64,000 nucleotides of DNA from Schaalia vaccimaxillae DSM 15804 (GTDB lineage: Bacteria > Actinomycetota > Actinomycetes > Actinomycetales > Actinomycetaceae), in contig NZ_ATUX01000005.1 in NCBI RefSeq assembly GCF_000420425.1, positions 496,001 through 560,000 of the forward strand, in the 5' to 3' direction. Below are positions 35,113 through 46,359 of this stretch, in pieces. Both the position numbers and the translations under genes were made by a program. The stretch's first letter is position 1. Each line of letters opens with the position of its first letter. The notes beneath the pieces are model-generated. The model searched no databases, was not told the origin of the DNA, and saw nothing but the letters and a program-made list of their open reading frames with translations.

Positions 35113-35651
35113 GAGACTCCCAGGTCGAAGATAGCCATTGATGAATACATGCCGTTCTCATCAACACGGTCAAGGCGGAATCCTGGAACCATCCAGGATG
35201 CTTCGAAATTAGAAGCGAGGTCGAGGGCGAGGTCGAGGGCGGGCTCATCCACGTCCTGTGCGAGCGTGACGTGAGGGTGGAAGGGGAATCGCAGTTCGAA
35301 GTCGAGGGGGCCTGAACGCAGATCTTCAGCCAAGGAGTGGCACATGTCAGCGCCCTCGTCAACGTTGAGGAAAGCAACCTGGGAGATGGGCCGGAATGAG
35401 TCTGTCCCCTTGAGAGTCATTCGAAACGGCGAGTATTGCTGGGCGATTGAACGCAGGTGGCGGATGACTTCGGTACGTTCTTCGGTGGGGACAGCTATCG
35501 GGGGGACAAGGGTGATGTGCGCGGGCACCATTGACCCTTGGAGGTCACCTAAGTTCAGGCGCAGATCGGTCAGTTGTGTGACCCATGGTTCCGGGATGGC
35601 AATAACGACGCCGAGCCAGTCTTGGCCGGGGGATCGCTGTGGCAGGAACAT
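35109..35651 (-). CDS. 2'-5' RNA ligase family protein (2H phosphoesterase)
   Basis: A 180-residue protein with the two H-x-T-x motifs that define 2H phosphoesterases: HITL (about residue 44) and HVTL (about residue 127). Members cleave or form 2',5' or cyclic phosphodiester bonds in RNA or nucleotides; the real substrate cannot be predicted. Upstream lies a 160-base divergent gap to the 35812 gene with no further feature recognised. Confidence 0.85.
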   Translation of the reverse strand: MFLPQRSPGQDWLGVVIAIPEPWVTQLTDLRLNLGDLQGSMVPAHITLVPPIAVPTEERTEVIRHLRSIAQQYSPFRMTLKGTDSFRPISQVAFLNVDEGADMCHSLAEDLRSGPLDFELRFPFHPHVTLAQDVDEPALDLALDLASNFEASWMVPGFRLDRVDENGMYSSMAIFDLGVS

Positions 35652-35811
35652 GGTGGCCTTGTCTGTTAGGGAGCAGGGCAGGTGTCCTCATCGTACGTGG
35701 AGTATCCGGCCTGAGCGACTGGCGGGATCGAGGGGCGGAGAAGTGGGTGGTTTGTGGCGTGGATTGGCGTTAGAGTGGTGTATTCCCTCAGAATCAAAGG
35801 ATGGTCTGTGA

Positions 35812-36363
35812 ATGGCCGATGAAATGACGATTGTTGCCGGAGATTTCGAGGCCCTCGCTCAGAAGATTGATGCGGTTGAATCGCAGCTTGCGCCGGTGCA
35901 AGTTTCATCAGCCCTTTCGACGATTGGGCTGACGCTTCCCGGTGGACGCTCTGTTTCGGCTGTTCAAACGGTGGCGAATGCTGTTGATGGTGAGGGTTGG
36001 GATATTGGTAGCCGGATGTATGAGGTGGGTGAGGTCGATGGTGAGGTGATTGTGCGTTTGAGCAAGGAGTTTCTTCAGCCTGTGGGTTTTGATCATTTGG
36101 TTCATTTGCCGCCGGATCGAGGTCTTGAGTCATACGACTGGTATGACCGTCAGGATGGTGGACGAGTCACTCTTATCCACGATTTGTCTTCGCACACTCT
36201 CCGTATCATCTATACGTCTGCTTGTCGGCCAAGTGATGGGTCGACGGTTAGGGCTGATCAGTTTGTGCAGGGTTATGATCCGCTTGGTTATTTTGAATCC
36301 GAGGGCCTTGTTGTAGTGGCCGAAGACCTGACCCAACCCCAGTCCGATCAATCGGGGCACTAA
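35812..36363 (+). CDS. Hypothetical protein, 183 residues
   Basis: No signal peptide, membrane helix or known catalytic motif. The N-terminal 60 residues (FEALAQKIDAVESQLAPVQVSSAL) look helical with small residues; the C-terminal half contains many beta-prone stretches and ends in an acidic, Gln/Ser-rich tail. ATG 35812 or ATG 35824 may start it. It is followed 53 bases later by galK in the same direction. I do not recognise the family. Confidence 0.6.
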   Translation: MADEMTIVAGDFEALAQKIDAVESQLAPVQVSSALSTIGLTLPGGRSVSAVQTVANAVDGEGWDIGSRMYEVGEVDGEVIVRLSKEFLQPVGFDHLVHLPPDRGLESYDWYDRQDGGRVTLIHDLSSHTLRIIYTSACRPSDGSTVRADQFVQGYDPLGYFESEGLVVVAEDLTQPQSDQSGH

Positions 36364-36416
36364 GAACACGTTAAGCTCTGAGCCGGATGTCATCAACGCA
36401 GAGAGGCGAAAGCATC

Positions 36417-37661
36417 ATGGCGCAAATCCATCGCAGCGAAGCGGTAACTCCCCACGAAGGAACCCAGAAAGCAACGGAATTATTCACCCGCACGTTCGGG
36501 GATGAGCCCACTGGAGTTTGGTCGGCTCCTGGCCGAGTCAACATCATTGGCGAGCACGTTGACTACAACGGTGGCTCGTGTTTGCCAATGGCTCTGCCGC
36601 ATCGCGCCTATCTGGCTCTCAAGCCGCGTGAGGACCGTTTAATTCGACTGATCTCACCACAAACCGATGATCGCATCGACGAAGTGAATTTGGACGAGAT
36701 CGGGCCGCAAGGGCTGCCCAAAACGGCGCGTCACTGGGCGTCTTACATAGCCGGTGTTGCATGGGCCCTTGAAGAAGCAGGGTACGGTCCCCTGAACGGC
36801 TTCGACGCAGCACTGTTCTCATGTGTGCCACGCGGAGGTGGGCTCTCCTCCTCAGCCGCCCTCGAATGCGCAACCGCTGTTGCTCTTGACGAAGTCAATG
36901 GCCTGGGGCTGGCCGGCACTATTGATGCCCCCAACGATGAGGGCCGTAAGATTTTGGTGGCCGCATGTCAGCGCGCAGAAAATGAGATTGCTGGCGCTAA
37001 GACGGGCGGCTTAGATCAGACGGCGTCTCTGCGTTGCCAGAAAGGCCACGCCCTCGCCCTCGATTGTCGAGATATGTCAACCCGCCAGATTCCTTTTGAT
37101 CTGGCCGCGGACGGCCTTGAAATGCTCATTATTGACACGCGCGCAGCCCATTCGCTGGCCGATGGGCAATATGCGAGCCGTCGCGCTGACTGCGAGAAGG
37201 CTGCTGAAATTCTTGGAGTCTCTCAACTGGTTGATGTCGAAGATTTGGATGCAGCTTTGGCTCAACTTGATGACGAGCAGCTGTGTAAGCGCACCCGTCA
37301 CGTTGTTTCCGAGATTGCGCGCACGCATGCTTTCGTCGAACTCCTCGATGAAGGGCCGCTTGAAGGCAAGCGCCTGGATGTGGCGGCTCTTCTGCTTGAC
37401 GACTCCCACGATTCGCTGCGCGACGACTACGAAGTGACGTGTCCAGAGTTGGACCTTGCTGTCGACGTTGCCCGGGCCAGTGGTTCCCACGGGGCGCGCA
37501 TGACGGGAGGTGGCTTCGGCGGAAGTGCGATCGCCCTCGTTGATGCGGGTGCCGGTGAGAAGGTTGCCGAGGCGATCGTTGCCGCGTACAAGGAAGCAGG
37601 CTTCGAGGAACCACACTTCATTTTCGCTCTGCCGTCTAAGCCTGCCGGTCGGGAGGCGTGA
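36417..37661 (+). CDS. galK: Galactokinase
   Basis: A 414-residue GHMP kinase that phosphorylates galactose at C1. The galactokinase signature GRVNIIGEHVDYNGG is near residue 40, the ATP loop GGGLSSSAALE around residue 140, and the GHMP motif 3 GARMTGGGFGGSAIAL near the C-terminus. ATG 36417 is preferred; a longer frame from 36387 lacks a good ribosome-binding site. No galT or galE is adjacent, so it stands alone. Confidence 0.95.
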   Translation: MAQIHRSEAVTPHEGTQKATELFTRTFGDEPTGVWSAPGRVNIIGEHVDYNGGSCLPMALPHRAYLALKPREDRLIRLISPQTDDRIDEVNLDEIGPQGLPKTARHWASYIAGVAWALEEAGYGPLNGFDAALFSCVPRGGGLSSSAALECATAVALDEVNGLGLAGTIDAPNDEGRKILVAACQRAENEIAGAKTGGLDQTASLRCQKGHALALDCRDMSTRQIPFDLAADGLEMLIIDTRAAHSLADGQYASRRADCEKAAEILGVSQLVDVEDLDAALAQLDDEQLCKRTRHVVSEIARTHAFVELLDEGPLEGKRLDVAALLLDDSHDSLRDDYEVTCPELDLAVDVARASGSHGARMTGGGFGGSAIALVDAGAGEKVAEAIVAAYKEAGFEEPHFIFALPSKPAGREA

Positions 37662-37773
37662 CGAGGGCGACCGATCCTGCGACTTACATCACTGAAGTGT
37701 TTCATAACCTGAAATACTGGTGGGTGCCCGCCTAAACTCGAAGACACAGGCAATCGAGGGATGGAAGAAAGCA

Positions 37774-38640
37774 ATGGGCATCAGCAAAAGAGCATGGCAA
37801 GTTGCAGGATCGGTCGCCGGAGGCGCCGGCCTCTTCGGATCCGGTGTTGCCATTGGCCGCCTACTGCGCCTTGACGCTCAGCGGGGGGACTACCGTCGCG
37901 CCTGGGAAGATCACAACCTCGCAGCCCTTAAGCGACTGAGTCAATGCGATCCCAAGGCCGACGAGGAAAACCGGCCTTTCGTCTACGTAGCCCTGGGTGA
38001 CTCCTCCGTCCAAGGTGTCGGAGCCTCGAAAATCACCGAGTCTTATCCTGCTCGTTTGGCGTCGGCAATCTCGTCGGTGATCGACCGTGAAGTCATCCTT
38101 TTCAATGTGTCCCTGTCGGGAGCCACCGTTGAATCCGTTGAACTGACACAGATTCCCCAGCTACGTGGTCTGGGGTTGCTTGACGGAGAATGGGACCTGG
38201 ATTTAGTGACGCTGTCTATTGGTGGCAACGACGTCATGCTCGAAGATATGACCGCCGCCAAGTACGCCGAACGCCTCAAGCGCGTCCTGGATTGTCTGCC
38301 CGAGAAATCCTTGGTGTCATCAATCCCATCCTTCTCGATCATGCCGCAAGAAACCCGAGCCCAAGAAATGTCCGACCTGGCTGTTCAAGCCGCGAAGGAC
38401 GGGGGACACGTAGTGGTGGATCTGCGCTCCCTCACCCTCGAATACTCGCTGCCGACCTACACCTTCGGATACCACGCAGCCGACTTCTTCCACCCGAACT
38501 CGGCGGCCTACGCGGTGTGGGCTCAGTGCTTTGCCGACGAGTGGGCGGCGTCTCGTCGCCTCCCGGCTCCGGTCGTGGCCGACGCCACTGAATGGCTCAT
38601 GTGCAGCGACCGGGTGGCACAATCGGAGTATGACGACTGA
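37774..38640 (+). CDS. SGNH/GDSL-family hydrolase with N-terminal membrane segment
   Basis: A 288-residue esterase/lipase-type protein. Block I is ALGDSSVQGVG with nucleophile Ser77, block II the Gly in SLSGATVES, block III SIGGNDV with Asn, and block V DFFHPNSAAY with the Asp-His pair. Residues 8-30 form an N-terminal hydrophobic segment, so the catalytic domain is likely outside the membrane. Substrate unknown; deacylation of envelope components is possible. Its 3' end overlaps pth by 11 bases. Confidence 0.87.
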   Translation: MGISKRAWQVAGSVAGGAGLFGSGVAIGRLLRLDAQRGDYRRAWEDHNLAALKRLSQCDPKADEENRPFVYVALGDSSVQGVGASKITESYPARLASAISSVIDREVILFNVSLSGATVESVELTQIPQLRGLGLLDGEWDLDLVTLSIGGNDVMLEDMTAAKYAERLKRVLDCLPEKSLVSSIPSFSIMPQETRAQEMSDLAVQAAKDGGHVVVDLRSLTLEYSLPTYTFGYHAADFFHPNSAAYAVWAQCFADEWAASRRLPAPVVADATEWLMCSDRVAQSEYDD

Positions 38641-39229
38641 AACCCCCTGGCTCGTAGTCGGACTAGGCAACCCCGGATCTCAATACGAGTCCACCCGCCA
38701 CAACGTCGGCTACTTGACAATAGATGTCCTCGCAGCGCGCGCAGGCACCTCATTGACTTCGCATCGCTCGAGTACCCACATGGCTCAGGTCCGCCTCGGC
38801 ATGCTCCCAGGAGGAATCCCCGGGCCGCGAGTCGTCCTAGCAAAATCTGATTCGTACATGAACACCACCGGCGGCCCAATCTCACGGCTCGCCACATTCT
38901 TAGGGATCGAGCCCGATCACCTCCTGGTCATCCACGACGATCTCGACCTTGAACCCCATGATCTGCGCCTCAAACTTGGGGGAGGCGAGGGCGGCCACAA
39001 CGGCCTGAAATCCCTATCGCAACACTTTGGAACCAAGGACTACCATCGGCTTCGTATCGGGATTGGACGGCCGCCAGGTCGCCAAGACCCCGCCGACTAC
39101 GTCCTGGGACGTATCCCATCAAAGGAATGCACCGACTGGGATGTGACCTTCGAAAAAGCTGCTGACGCAGTTGAAGAGGTCATCACTGAGGGCTTCGTTG
39201 CCGCGCAGCAACGCCTCCACACCCGCTGA
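38630..39229 (+). CDS. pth: Peptidyl-tRNA hydrolase
   Basis: A 199-residue enzyme that frees tRNA from dropped-off peptidyl-tRNA. Motifs: LVVGLGNPGSQYESTRHNVGY with the catalytic His, KSDSYMNTTGGPI, VIHDDLDL and GGGEGGHNGLKSL. ATG 38630 lies within the end of the hydrolase gene; the longer upstream frame is not needed. mfd follows in the same direction, an order common in actinobacteria (pth-mfd). Confidence 0.96.
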   Translation: MTTETPWLVVGLGNPGSQYESTRHNVGYLTIDVLAARAGTSLTSHRSSTHMAQVRLGMLPGGIPGPRVVLAKSDSYMNTTGGPISRLATFLGIEPDHLLVIHDDLDLEPHDLRLKLGGGEGGHNGLKSLSQHFGTKDYHRLRIGIGRPPGRQDPADYVLGRIPSKECTDWDVTFEKAADAVEEVITEGFVAAQQRLHTR

Positions 39230-39276
39230 CCAACCTGCTTGACCCATCACGCTCACTGAACACCGGAAGGCCCCGC

Positions 39277-42200
39277 GTGAAACTCACCGGACTGTCTGAA
39301 CTTATCCAGACTGACCCTGCGATCATCCAACTTGGCGACTCCGTCGAAGCAAGGCGCTCGGGAACCGTCGTGTCACCCGTGGGGGTTCGCCCGCCTACCA
39401 TCGCAGCTCTAGCGCAGCGCAGCGTCGGCCCGCTCGTTGTTGTCACAGCCACCGGGCGCGAAGCCGAATCAATGACCGCAGCGTTGCGCTCGTGGTGCGA
39501 CGGCGTGGACATGCTCCCCGCGTGGGAGACTCTGCCTCACGAACGTCTCTCACCCCAGGTGGACACGATGGCCCGTCGAATTGCGGTCTTACGCAGGTTG
39601 GCTCACCCCGTCGAGGGAGACCAGCAGGCCGGCCCGCTGTCCGTCCTGGTTGTGCCCATTCGCGCGTTCCTTCAGCCCATTATCCGAGGCCTGGGCGATC
39701 TTGAACCCGTACGTGTCAAAGTCGGCGACATTGTTGACCTGACCCATCTGACACAGCGCCTGACCGACCTGGGATACACCCGTGTCGACATGGTTGAGGG
39801 ACGCGGACAAATCTCCGTGCGCGGTGGAATCCTCGACGTCTTTCCTCCCCAGGAAGCCCACCCGTTGCGCATTGAACTGTGGGGGGACGAGGTCGACGAA
39901 ATTCGCGCCTTCTCCGTTCAAGATCAGCGCACACTGGCAGATGCTCCCGATGGCCTGTGGGCAACAGCGTGCCGCGAACTGCTACTCACTGCCACGGTGA
40001 GGTCGCGAGCCCGTGAACTCTCAGACCGCCTTCCCGGCGCGGCCGAGATGCTGACCTTGGCGTCGGAAGGGATCCCCGCTCCGGGAATTGAATCCTTGGC
40101 GCCCGTGCTGGTCAATGGGATGGATCGCCTGATCGACCTCGTGCCATCTGACTCAACGGTGATTGTGTCGGAACCTGAACGTGTACGCGCCCGCGCCGAA
40201 GACCTGTTGGCCACCACCGAAGAGTTCCTCGAAGCAGCCTGGTCGGCGGCCGCCGGAGGCGCCCAGGTGCCTTTGGAAGCTGGAAGTGCTTCTTTCCTTG
40301 ACCTCGAAGACTTGTGGGGGAGTGGGCCCACGTCTTGGTGGGAGTTCACCGCACTTCCGCCAGCCGAGTTCGCTGAGATTGCAGCAACCCTGCCGGACGA
40401 GGACGAAGACGAAGCAGGGCTGGGAAGGCCAACATCTAGGCCTGAGGGTGGCTCGGGCGTGTCGGCTCTCATTGCTTCGCCGACCCTCATGCGCATTGGC
40501 GCCAGGGAAGTGCGCCCCTATCGCGGTGATTTTGCCGCAGCCTGCGCCGATCTTGCTGACTTAGCGAAGAATGGCTGGACCCTCGTCGTGACCACGGAAG
40601 GCCCTGGGCCTGGACGCCGTATCGCCTCGATTCTGGCCGATGCGGGCGTGGCTGCCCTGGTCGTCGATCAGATCACGCAGGCCCCGCAATCCGGCGTTGT
40701 CACCATCACCACGGCTCAGGCCGGATCCGGCTTCGTTGCCCCCGACCTGCATATGGCGATTCTGACCGAATCTGACCTGACGGGGCGCACCGGAGCAACC
40801 ACCCGCGATATGCGCCGCATGCCCTCCCGTAGGCGTAAGGGCGTTGACCCGCTGACCTTGCATGCTGGCGACTACATTGTTCACGACCAGCACGGTGTGG
40901 GTCGCTTCATCGAATTGGTGTCACGCACCATTGGACGCGGCGAAGCCGCCACTACCAGGGACTACCTGGTCATCGAGTATGCGCCCTCGAAGCGGGGACA
41001 GCCCGGTGACAGGCTCTTTGTACCCACCGACTCCTTGGACCAGATTTCGAAGTACACGGGTTCAGACCAGCCGTCGCTGACAAAAATGGGTGGCGCAGAG
41101 TGGGCCAAGACTAAGGCCCGCGCGAAGAAAGCGGTCAACGAGGTCGCCAAAGAACTCATCCGCCTCTACGCGGCTCGCCAGGCCACCAAGGGACACGCTT
41201 TTGCGCCCGATACCCCGTGGCAGCGAGAACTTGAAGACGCTTTCCCTTACGTAGAGACCCCTGACCAATTGGTGACCATCGACGAGGTCAAAGCCGACAT
41301 GGAAAAACCCACCCCCATGGATCGGCTCTTGACCGGCGACGTCGGCTACGGCAAAACAGAGATTGCTGTGCGAGCAGCCTTCAAAGCCATCCAAGATGGC
41401 AAACAGGTTGCGGTTCTGGTGCCCACGACGCTACTGGTTCAACAGCACGTTGAGACCTTCACTGAACGCTATGCCGGCTTCCCGGTCACTATTGCTTCCC
41501 TTTCGCGTTTCTCCAGTGCGAAAGAAACTGAGGAAGTCAAAGAAGGATTAGCCTCTGGCCACGTTGACCTGGTCATTGGGACACATTCTTTGCTAACCGG
41601 AGCGGTTTCCTTTAAGAACCTTGGCCTTGTGGTGATCGATGAGGAGCAGCGCTTCGGCGTTGAACACAAAGAAACTCTTAAGGCCCTGCGCACCGACGTC
41701 GATGTCTTATCCATGTCGGCAACACCGATCCCCAGAACCTTGGAGATGGCAGTGTCAGGCATCCGCGAGATGTCGATCTTGCAGACCCCGCCTGAAGAAC
41801 GCCAACCCGTGTTGACCTTTGTAGGTTCCTACACGGATGCCCAGGTCAGCGCTGCGATCCGGCGTGAGCTGCTGCGTGACGGCCAGGTGTTCTTCGTTCA
41901 CAACCGTGTCGATTCGATTAACTCCACTGCCGCACACATCCAAGAATTGGTGCCCGAGGCACGTATTCGTGTGGCCTACGGGAAGCTGTCGGAAGCTCAG
42001 CTTGAGTCCGTCATCGTTGATTTTTGGAATCACGAATTCGACGTCCTCGTGTGTACCACCATCGTTGAAACGGGCCTGGACATTTCCAATGCCAACACCC
42101 TGATCGTGGACCGCGCCGACGTTTTCGGTTTGTCCCAGCTTCACCAGCTACGAGGGCGAGTGGGACGAGGCCGCGAACGTGCCTACGCGTACTTCTTCTA

Positions 42201-42900
42201 TCCGGGCGACCGAACTCTGACGCAAACGGCCCATGAGCGCCTCAAAACCATTGCCGCAAACACTGACCTGGGAGCAGGCTTGGCAGTGGCGCAAAAGGAC
42301 TTGGAAATTCGCGGTGCTGGCAACCTTCTGGGGGGAGCACAGTCAGGTCATGTCGAAGGTGTCGGCTTCGACCTCTACGTGCGGATGGTGGCTGATGCGG
42401 TGTCGGCTTTCCGCGGTGACAAACCCCAAGAGAAAGCCGATGTACGCCTCGACTTGGCCGTCGATGCTCACATTCCTGACTCCTATGTCCAAGGTGAGCG
42501 CCTCCGGTTGGAGGTGTACGCGAAGATTGCCGCGGTAGCGAACCGCGAACAAGCTGACGATGTGCGTGAGGAACTGCGGGACCGCTATGGGGAGCTACCC
42601 CGCGAAGTGGAGATGCTCTTCGAGGTTTCACGGCTGCGTGAAGTGGTGCGCGGTGCAGGTATTGAAGAGATTGCCACACAGGGCAAGTACCTGAGGATCA
42701 ATCCGATTGAATTGCGTGACTCTCAGGTGATGCGCCTCAAGAGACTCCATCCCGGTTCGGTCATTAAAGCGGCCGTTCGCCAGGTGCTTGTTCCTATCCC
42801 GCAAACTCAGCGAGTCGGGGGAACAGCTTTGACCGATGAGGCTCTCATCGAGTGGGTGGAGGATCTGGTGACGAAGATTCTCGTGCCGTTCTCGCAGTGA
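39277..42900 (+). CDS. mfd: Transcription-repair coupling factor
   Basis: A 1207-residue ATP-driven DNA translocase that removes stalled RNA polymerase and recruits UvrA. Order: UvrB-like N-terminal module (1-350), RNA-polymerase-interacting domain (about 530-590, HAGDYIVHDQHGVGRF), helicase core with Walker A GDVGYGKTEIAVRAA, DEEQ box VVIDEEQRFGV, SATPIPRTLEMA, and QLRGRVGRG, then the TRCF C-terminal domain. GTG 39277 start; length is normal. All motifs appear intact. Confidence 0.97.
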   Translation: MKLTGLSELIQTDPAIIQLGDSVEARRSGTVVSPVGVRPPTIAALAQRSVGPLVVVTATGREAESMTAALRSWCDGVDMLPAWETLPHERLSPQVDTMARRIAVLRRLAHPVEGDQQAGPLSVLVVPIRAFLQPIIRGLGDLEPVRVKVGDIVDLTHLTQRLTDLGYTRVDMVEGRGQISVRGGILDVFPPQEAHPLRIELWGDEVDEIRAFSVQDQRTLADAPDGLWATACRELLLTATVRSRARELSDRLPGAAEMLTLASEGIPAPGIESLAPVLVNGMDRLIDLVPSDSTVIVSEPERVRARAEDLLATTEEFLEAAWSAAAGGAQVPLEAGSASFLDLEDLWGSGPTSWWEFTALPPAEFAEIAATLPDEDEDEAGLGRPTSRPEGGSGVSALIASPTLMRIGAREVRPYRGDFAAACADLADLAKNGWTLVVTTEGPGPGRRIASILADAGVAALVVDQITQAPQSGVVTITTAQAGSGFVAPDLHMAILTESDLTGRTGATTRDMRRMPSRRRKGVDPLTLHAGDYIVHDQHGVGRFIELVSRTIGRGEAATTRDYLVIEYAPSKRGQPGDRLFVPTDSLDQISKYTGSDQPSLTKMGGAEWAKTKARAKKAVNEVAKELIRLYAARQATKGHAFAPDTPWQRELEDAFPYVETPDQLVTIDEVKADMEKPTPMDRLLTGDVGYGKTEIAVRAAFKAIQDGKQVAVLVPTTLLVQQHVETFTERYAGFPVTIASLSRFSSAKETEEVKEGLASGHVDLVIGTHSLLTGAVSFKNLGLVVIDEEQRFGVEHKETLKALRTDVDVLSMSATPIPRTLEMAVSGIREMSILQTPPEERQPVLTFVGSYTDAQVSAAIRRELLRDGQVFFVHNRVDSINSTAAHIQELVPEARIRVAYGKLSEAQLESVIVDFWNHEFDVLVCTTIVETGLDISNANTLIVDRADVFGLSQLHQLRGRVGRGRERAYAYFFYPGDRTLTQTAHERLKTIAANTDLGAGLAVAQKDLEIRGAGNLLGGAQSGHVEGVGFDLYVRMVADAVSAFRGDKPQEKADVRLDLAVDAHIPDSYVQGERLRLEVYAKIAAVANREQADDVREELRDRYGELPREVEMLFEVSRLREVVRGAGIEEIATQGKYLRINPIELRDSQVMRLKRLHPGSVIKAAVRQVLVPIPQTQRVGGTALTDEALIEWVEDLVTKILVPFSQ

Positions 42901-42972
42901 GAATACGCATCTGATGGGCTTGAGGTTTTAGACTTACCTGTGGTCAAAGGGCCACGAATGGAAGGACAGCAC

Positions 42973-43542
42973 GTGTTCAGTGTCAAGAAAGTCGGCGTTG
43001 TCGCCGCGGCTGCAGTCGTTGCTCTGGGCCTGGGTGCCTGCTCCGCCAAGCCGGGGATCGCCCTTGAGGTCAACGGCCGCACATATACCGAGGCCGATGT
43101 TGACCAGGCAATGTTGCAGTACAACTCTCTCATTGAGGGCACCGAGAACGATCTGTCCAAGACCGACATTGTGTGGATGCTGGCCAATGCTGACGCCCCA
43201 ATTCAATACGCCGAGAAGGCCGGATTGACTGTGAGTGACGAGGACGTCCAAGCAGCTTTGGAAGCTAACGCCACTGAAGAGCTTGCTGCTTTTGACGGCA
43301 ACTATTCTTCGACCTTCCTTCACCTCATTAAGTGGAATCTTGTCGCTTCGGCCGTTACACGGTCGAACCTTGATATGGATGCTTTCCAGCAGATTCAAGC
43401 CCAACAGCAGATTGAGGTGAATCCGCGTTACGGCGAGGGGATGATTGACCCGCAGACCAGACACTATGTGTTGGCTACATTCGGCGATGCCAAGCAGCCC
43501 ACTGTGGATGCTGGCGCAATGGGGGAGCCTTCGGCTGAGTGA
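42973..43542 (+). CDS. Small lipoprotein with SurA/PrsA-like N-terminal helices
   Basis: A 189-residue lipoprotein. GTG 42973 follows GGAAGGA at a good distance and starts a signal with lipobox LGAC (Cys23). After it comes IALEVNGRTYTEADVDQAM, the pattern found at the start of SurA/PrsA-type chaperone domains, but no parvulin domain follows. Gene order mfd - this gene - eno is common in actinobacteria. Role unknown, perhaps folding of secreted proteins. Confidence 0.75.
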   Translation: MFSVKKVGVVAAAAVVALGLGACSAKPGIALEVNGRTYTEADVDQAMLQYNSLIEGTENDLSKTDIVWMLANADAPIQYAEKAGLTVSDEDVQAALEANATEELAAFDGNYSSTFLHLIKWNLVASAVTRSNLDMDAFQQIQAQQQIEVNPRYGEGMIDPQTRHYVLATFGDAKQPTVDAGAMGEPSAE

Positions 43543-43552
43543 ATCGATGTGA

Positions 43553-45016
<1,464 letters not shown>

Positions 45017-45042
45017 GCCTGACGTAGGGAACAGCTGAGCTG

Positions 45043-45090
45043 AAAGGGCGAGGCCCCGAGTAGTTGATTCTGCTCGGGGCCTCGCCCTTT
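45043..45090. terminator. Bidirectional intrinsic terminator after eno
   Basis: AAAGGGCGAGGCCCCGAG (45043-45060) and CTCGGGGCCTCGCCCTTT (45073-45090) form a perfect 18-bp stem with a 12-base loop between the converging eno and ATC-hydrolase genes. The A and T ends provide T-runs on both strands. Confidence 0.88.
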
Positions 45091-45094
45091 GACA

Positions 45095-45670
45095 TCACTT
45101 GGATTCCAAGCTCACCTCATCGACCTCGTAGCCTTTACCTGGCTCATCCTTTTCCCCGCCGAAGTCTTCGCCGACCTCGGAACGCAGGCGATACCTGAAC
45201 AGGCAGTGGTCATTGCCCATCATGATTGATGGTGAACGCTCTAAAACAATGTCCTTGTCGTAGCCCAGGATGAACTCGTAGTCACGCTGGCATGACAGGA
45301 TCGTTCCGATTTCTTTTAAGCCCAGGCGTTCATACATATCCGCGTACGCACAGTTATGCACCTGGTAGTCGTAGGCATGATCTGATGCTGCCAGCACATC
45401 ATGGTCAAGGGCCCCGCCCTTGGACCACAAATCTTGGATGTCAATAAAGGTGCGCATAGAAACACCCCCTTCGGCCTGTGCTGCGAATGCTCGCCCCTCG
45501 GCCACCGAGTGCTCATGGACGGCCTCGGACAAGATCGAGCGAGCTTTTTCCTGGCCAAATTCGCGCTTGATGATCTCGTAGACCGGCGCCAGTGCGCGGG
45601 CCTCAATCTCACGCTTGAGCAAGATCGGAAGATCGCCGATCGCGTTAGGGATAGTTTCTTGTGTACTCAT
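45095..45670 (-). CDS. L-2-amino-thiazoline-4-carboxylate hydrolase family protein
   Basis: A 191-residue protein of the ATC hydrolase family. The diagnostic C-terminal pattern is present: NCAYADMYERLGLKEIG (Cys107), LSCQRDYEF (Cys127, Asp130) and a final MGNDHCLFRYRL (His155, Cys156), with hydrophobic strands between. In Pseudomonas the named enzyme opens the thiazoline ring of ATC to N-carbamoyl-L-cysteine. AGGAGGA precedes ATG 45670. It is the last of six co-directional genes that include an N-carbamoyl-L-amino-acid hydrolase, the next enzyme of that pathway, so the assignment is unusually well supported by context. A related cyclic substrate cannot be excluded. Confidence 0.85.
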   Translation of the reverse strand: MSTQETIPNAIGDLPILLKREIEARALAPVYEIIKREFGQEKARSILSEAVHEHSVAEGRAFAAQAEGGVSMRTFIDIQDLWSKGGALDHDVLAASDHAYDYQVHNCAYADMYERLGLKEIGTILSCQRDYEFILGYDKDIVLERSPSIMMGNDHCLFRYRLRSEVGEDFGGEKDEPGKGYEVDEVSLESK

Positions 45671-45682
45671 TTTTCCTCCTAA

Positions 45683-46357
45683 TCACGCACGTCTTTGATT
45701 CACGAGTAGACGCTGGCCGTCTTCGGGTGCCCACCGTTTTTCCAAGCGGCGCACAAGATGCATCAAAGGAATACAGACGACGGCGTACATCACGCCTGCG
45801 GCTGCAATAACGGGCAGGTAGTTGAATGTCCGAGTGCCAATGTCATATGCCCGCGAAAGGATCTCTGGTACCGACAAAGCAAAGGCCAAAGAGGTCGCCT
45901 GGAACATCTGGACCAGGAACCCCAATAGGGGAGCGGCAGCGGTACGCGCGGCCTGCGCCAAAATGACGTCGCGCAGTACTTGGGGTCGAGATAGACCCAG
46001 GGCGCGCGCGGCCTCACGTTGGCTGCGCGGAACTGAATCGAGGGCGGCCCGGATGATCTCGCTTGAATACGCCGCGGTAATCAGTGACAACGCCACCCAC
46101 GCGGCGGGCATCGATTCCAAAGTCAAACCAGTTTGCGGTAGCCCGTAGTACACCAGCTGGAGCATGACAATCACGGGCGTGCCGCGGCCAATCTCAACCA
46201 GAGCTACTGTCGCATAGGAGATCACTTTGAAGCGCGAACCAACACCCAGGGCAGCAAGGAAACCTAACAGGACTCCGACGATGCTGGTGACCGACGCGAT
46301 TTCAAGCGTGACAAGTAGGCCCGAGAAAAGGTCAGGCACTATTTGCATCCAATCCAC
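45683..46357 (-). CDS. Polar amino acid ABC transporter permease (HisM type)
   Basis: A 224-residue permease with about five helices and the amino-acid-type loop EAARALGLSRPQVLRDVIL that contacts the ATPase. The N-terminus FSGLLVTLEIASVTSIVGVLLG is typical. Starts GTG 46357 (or ATG 46348), two bases after the stop of the other permease. Part of the ATC/N-carbamoyl amino acid operon; it should import a small amino-acid-like compound. Confidence 0.9.
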   Translation of the reverse strand: MDWMQIVPDLFSGLLVTLEIASVTSIVGVLLGFLAALGVGSRFKVISYATVALVEIGRGTPVIVMLQLVYYGLPQTGLTLESMPAAWVALSLITAAYSSEIIRAALDSVPRSQREAARALGLSRPQVLRDVILAQAARTAAAPLLGFLVQMFQATSLAFALSVPEILSRAYDIGTRTFNYLPVIAAAGVMYAVVCIPLMHLVRRLEKRWAPEDGQRLLVNQRRA

Positions 46358-46359
46358 TT

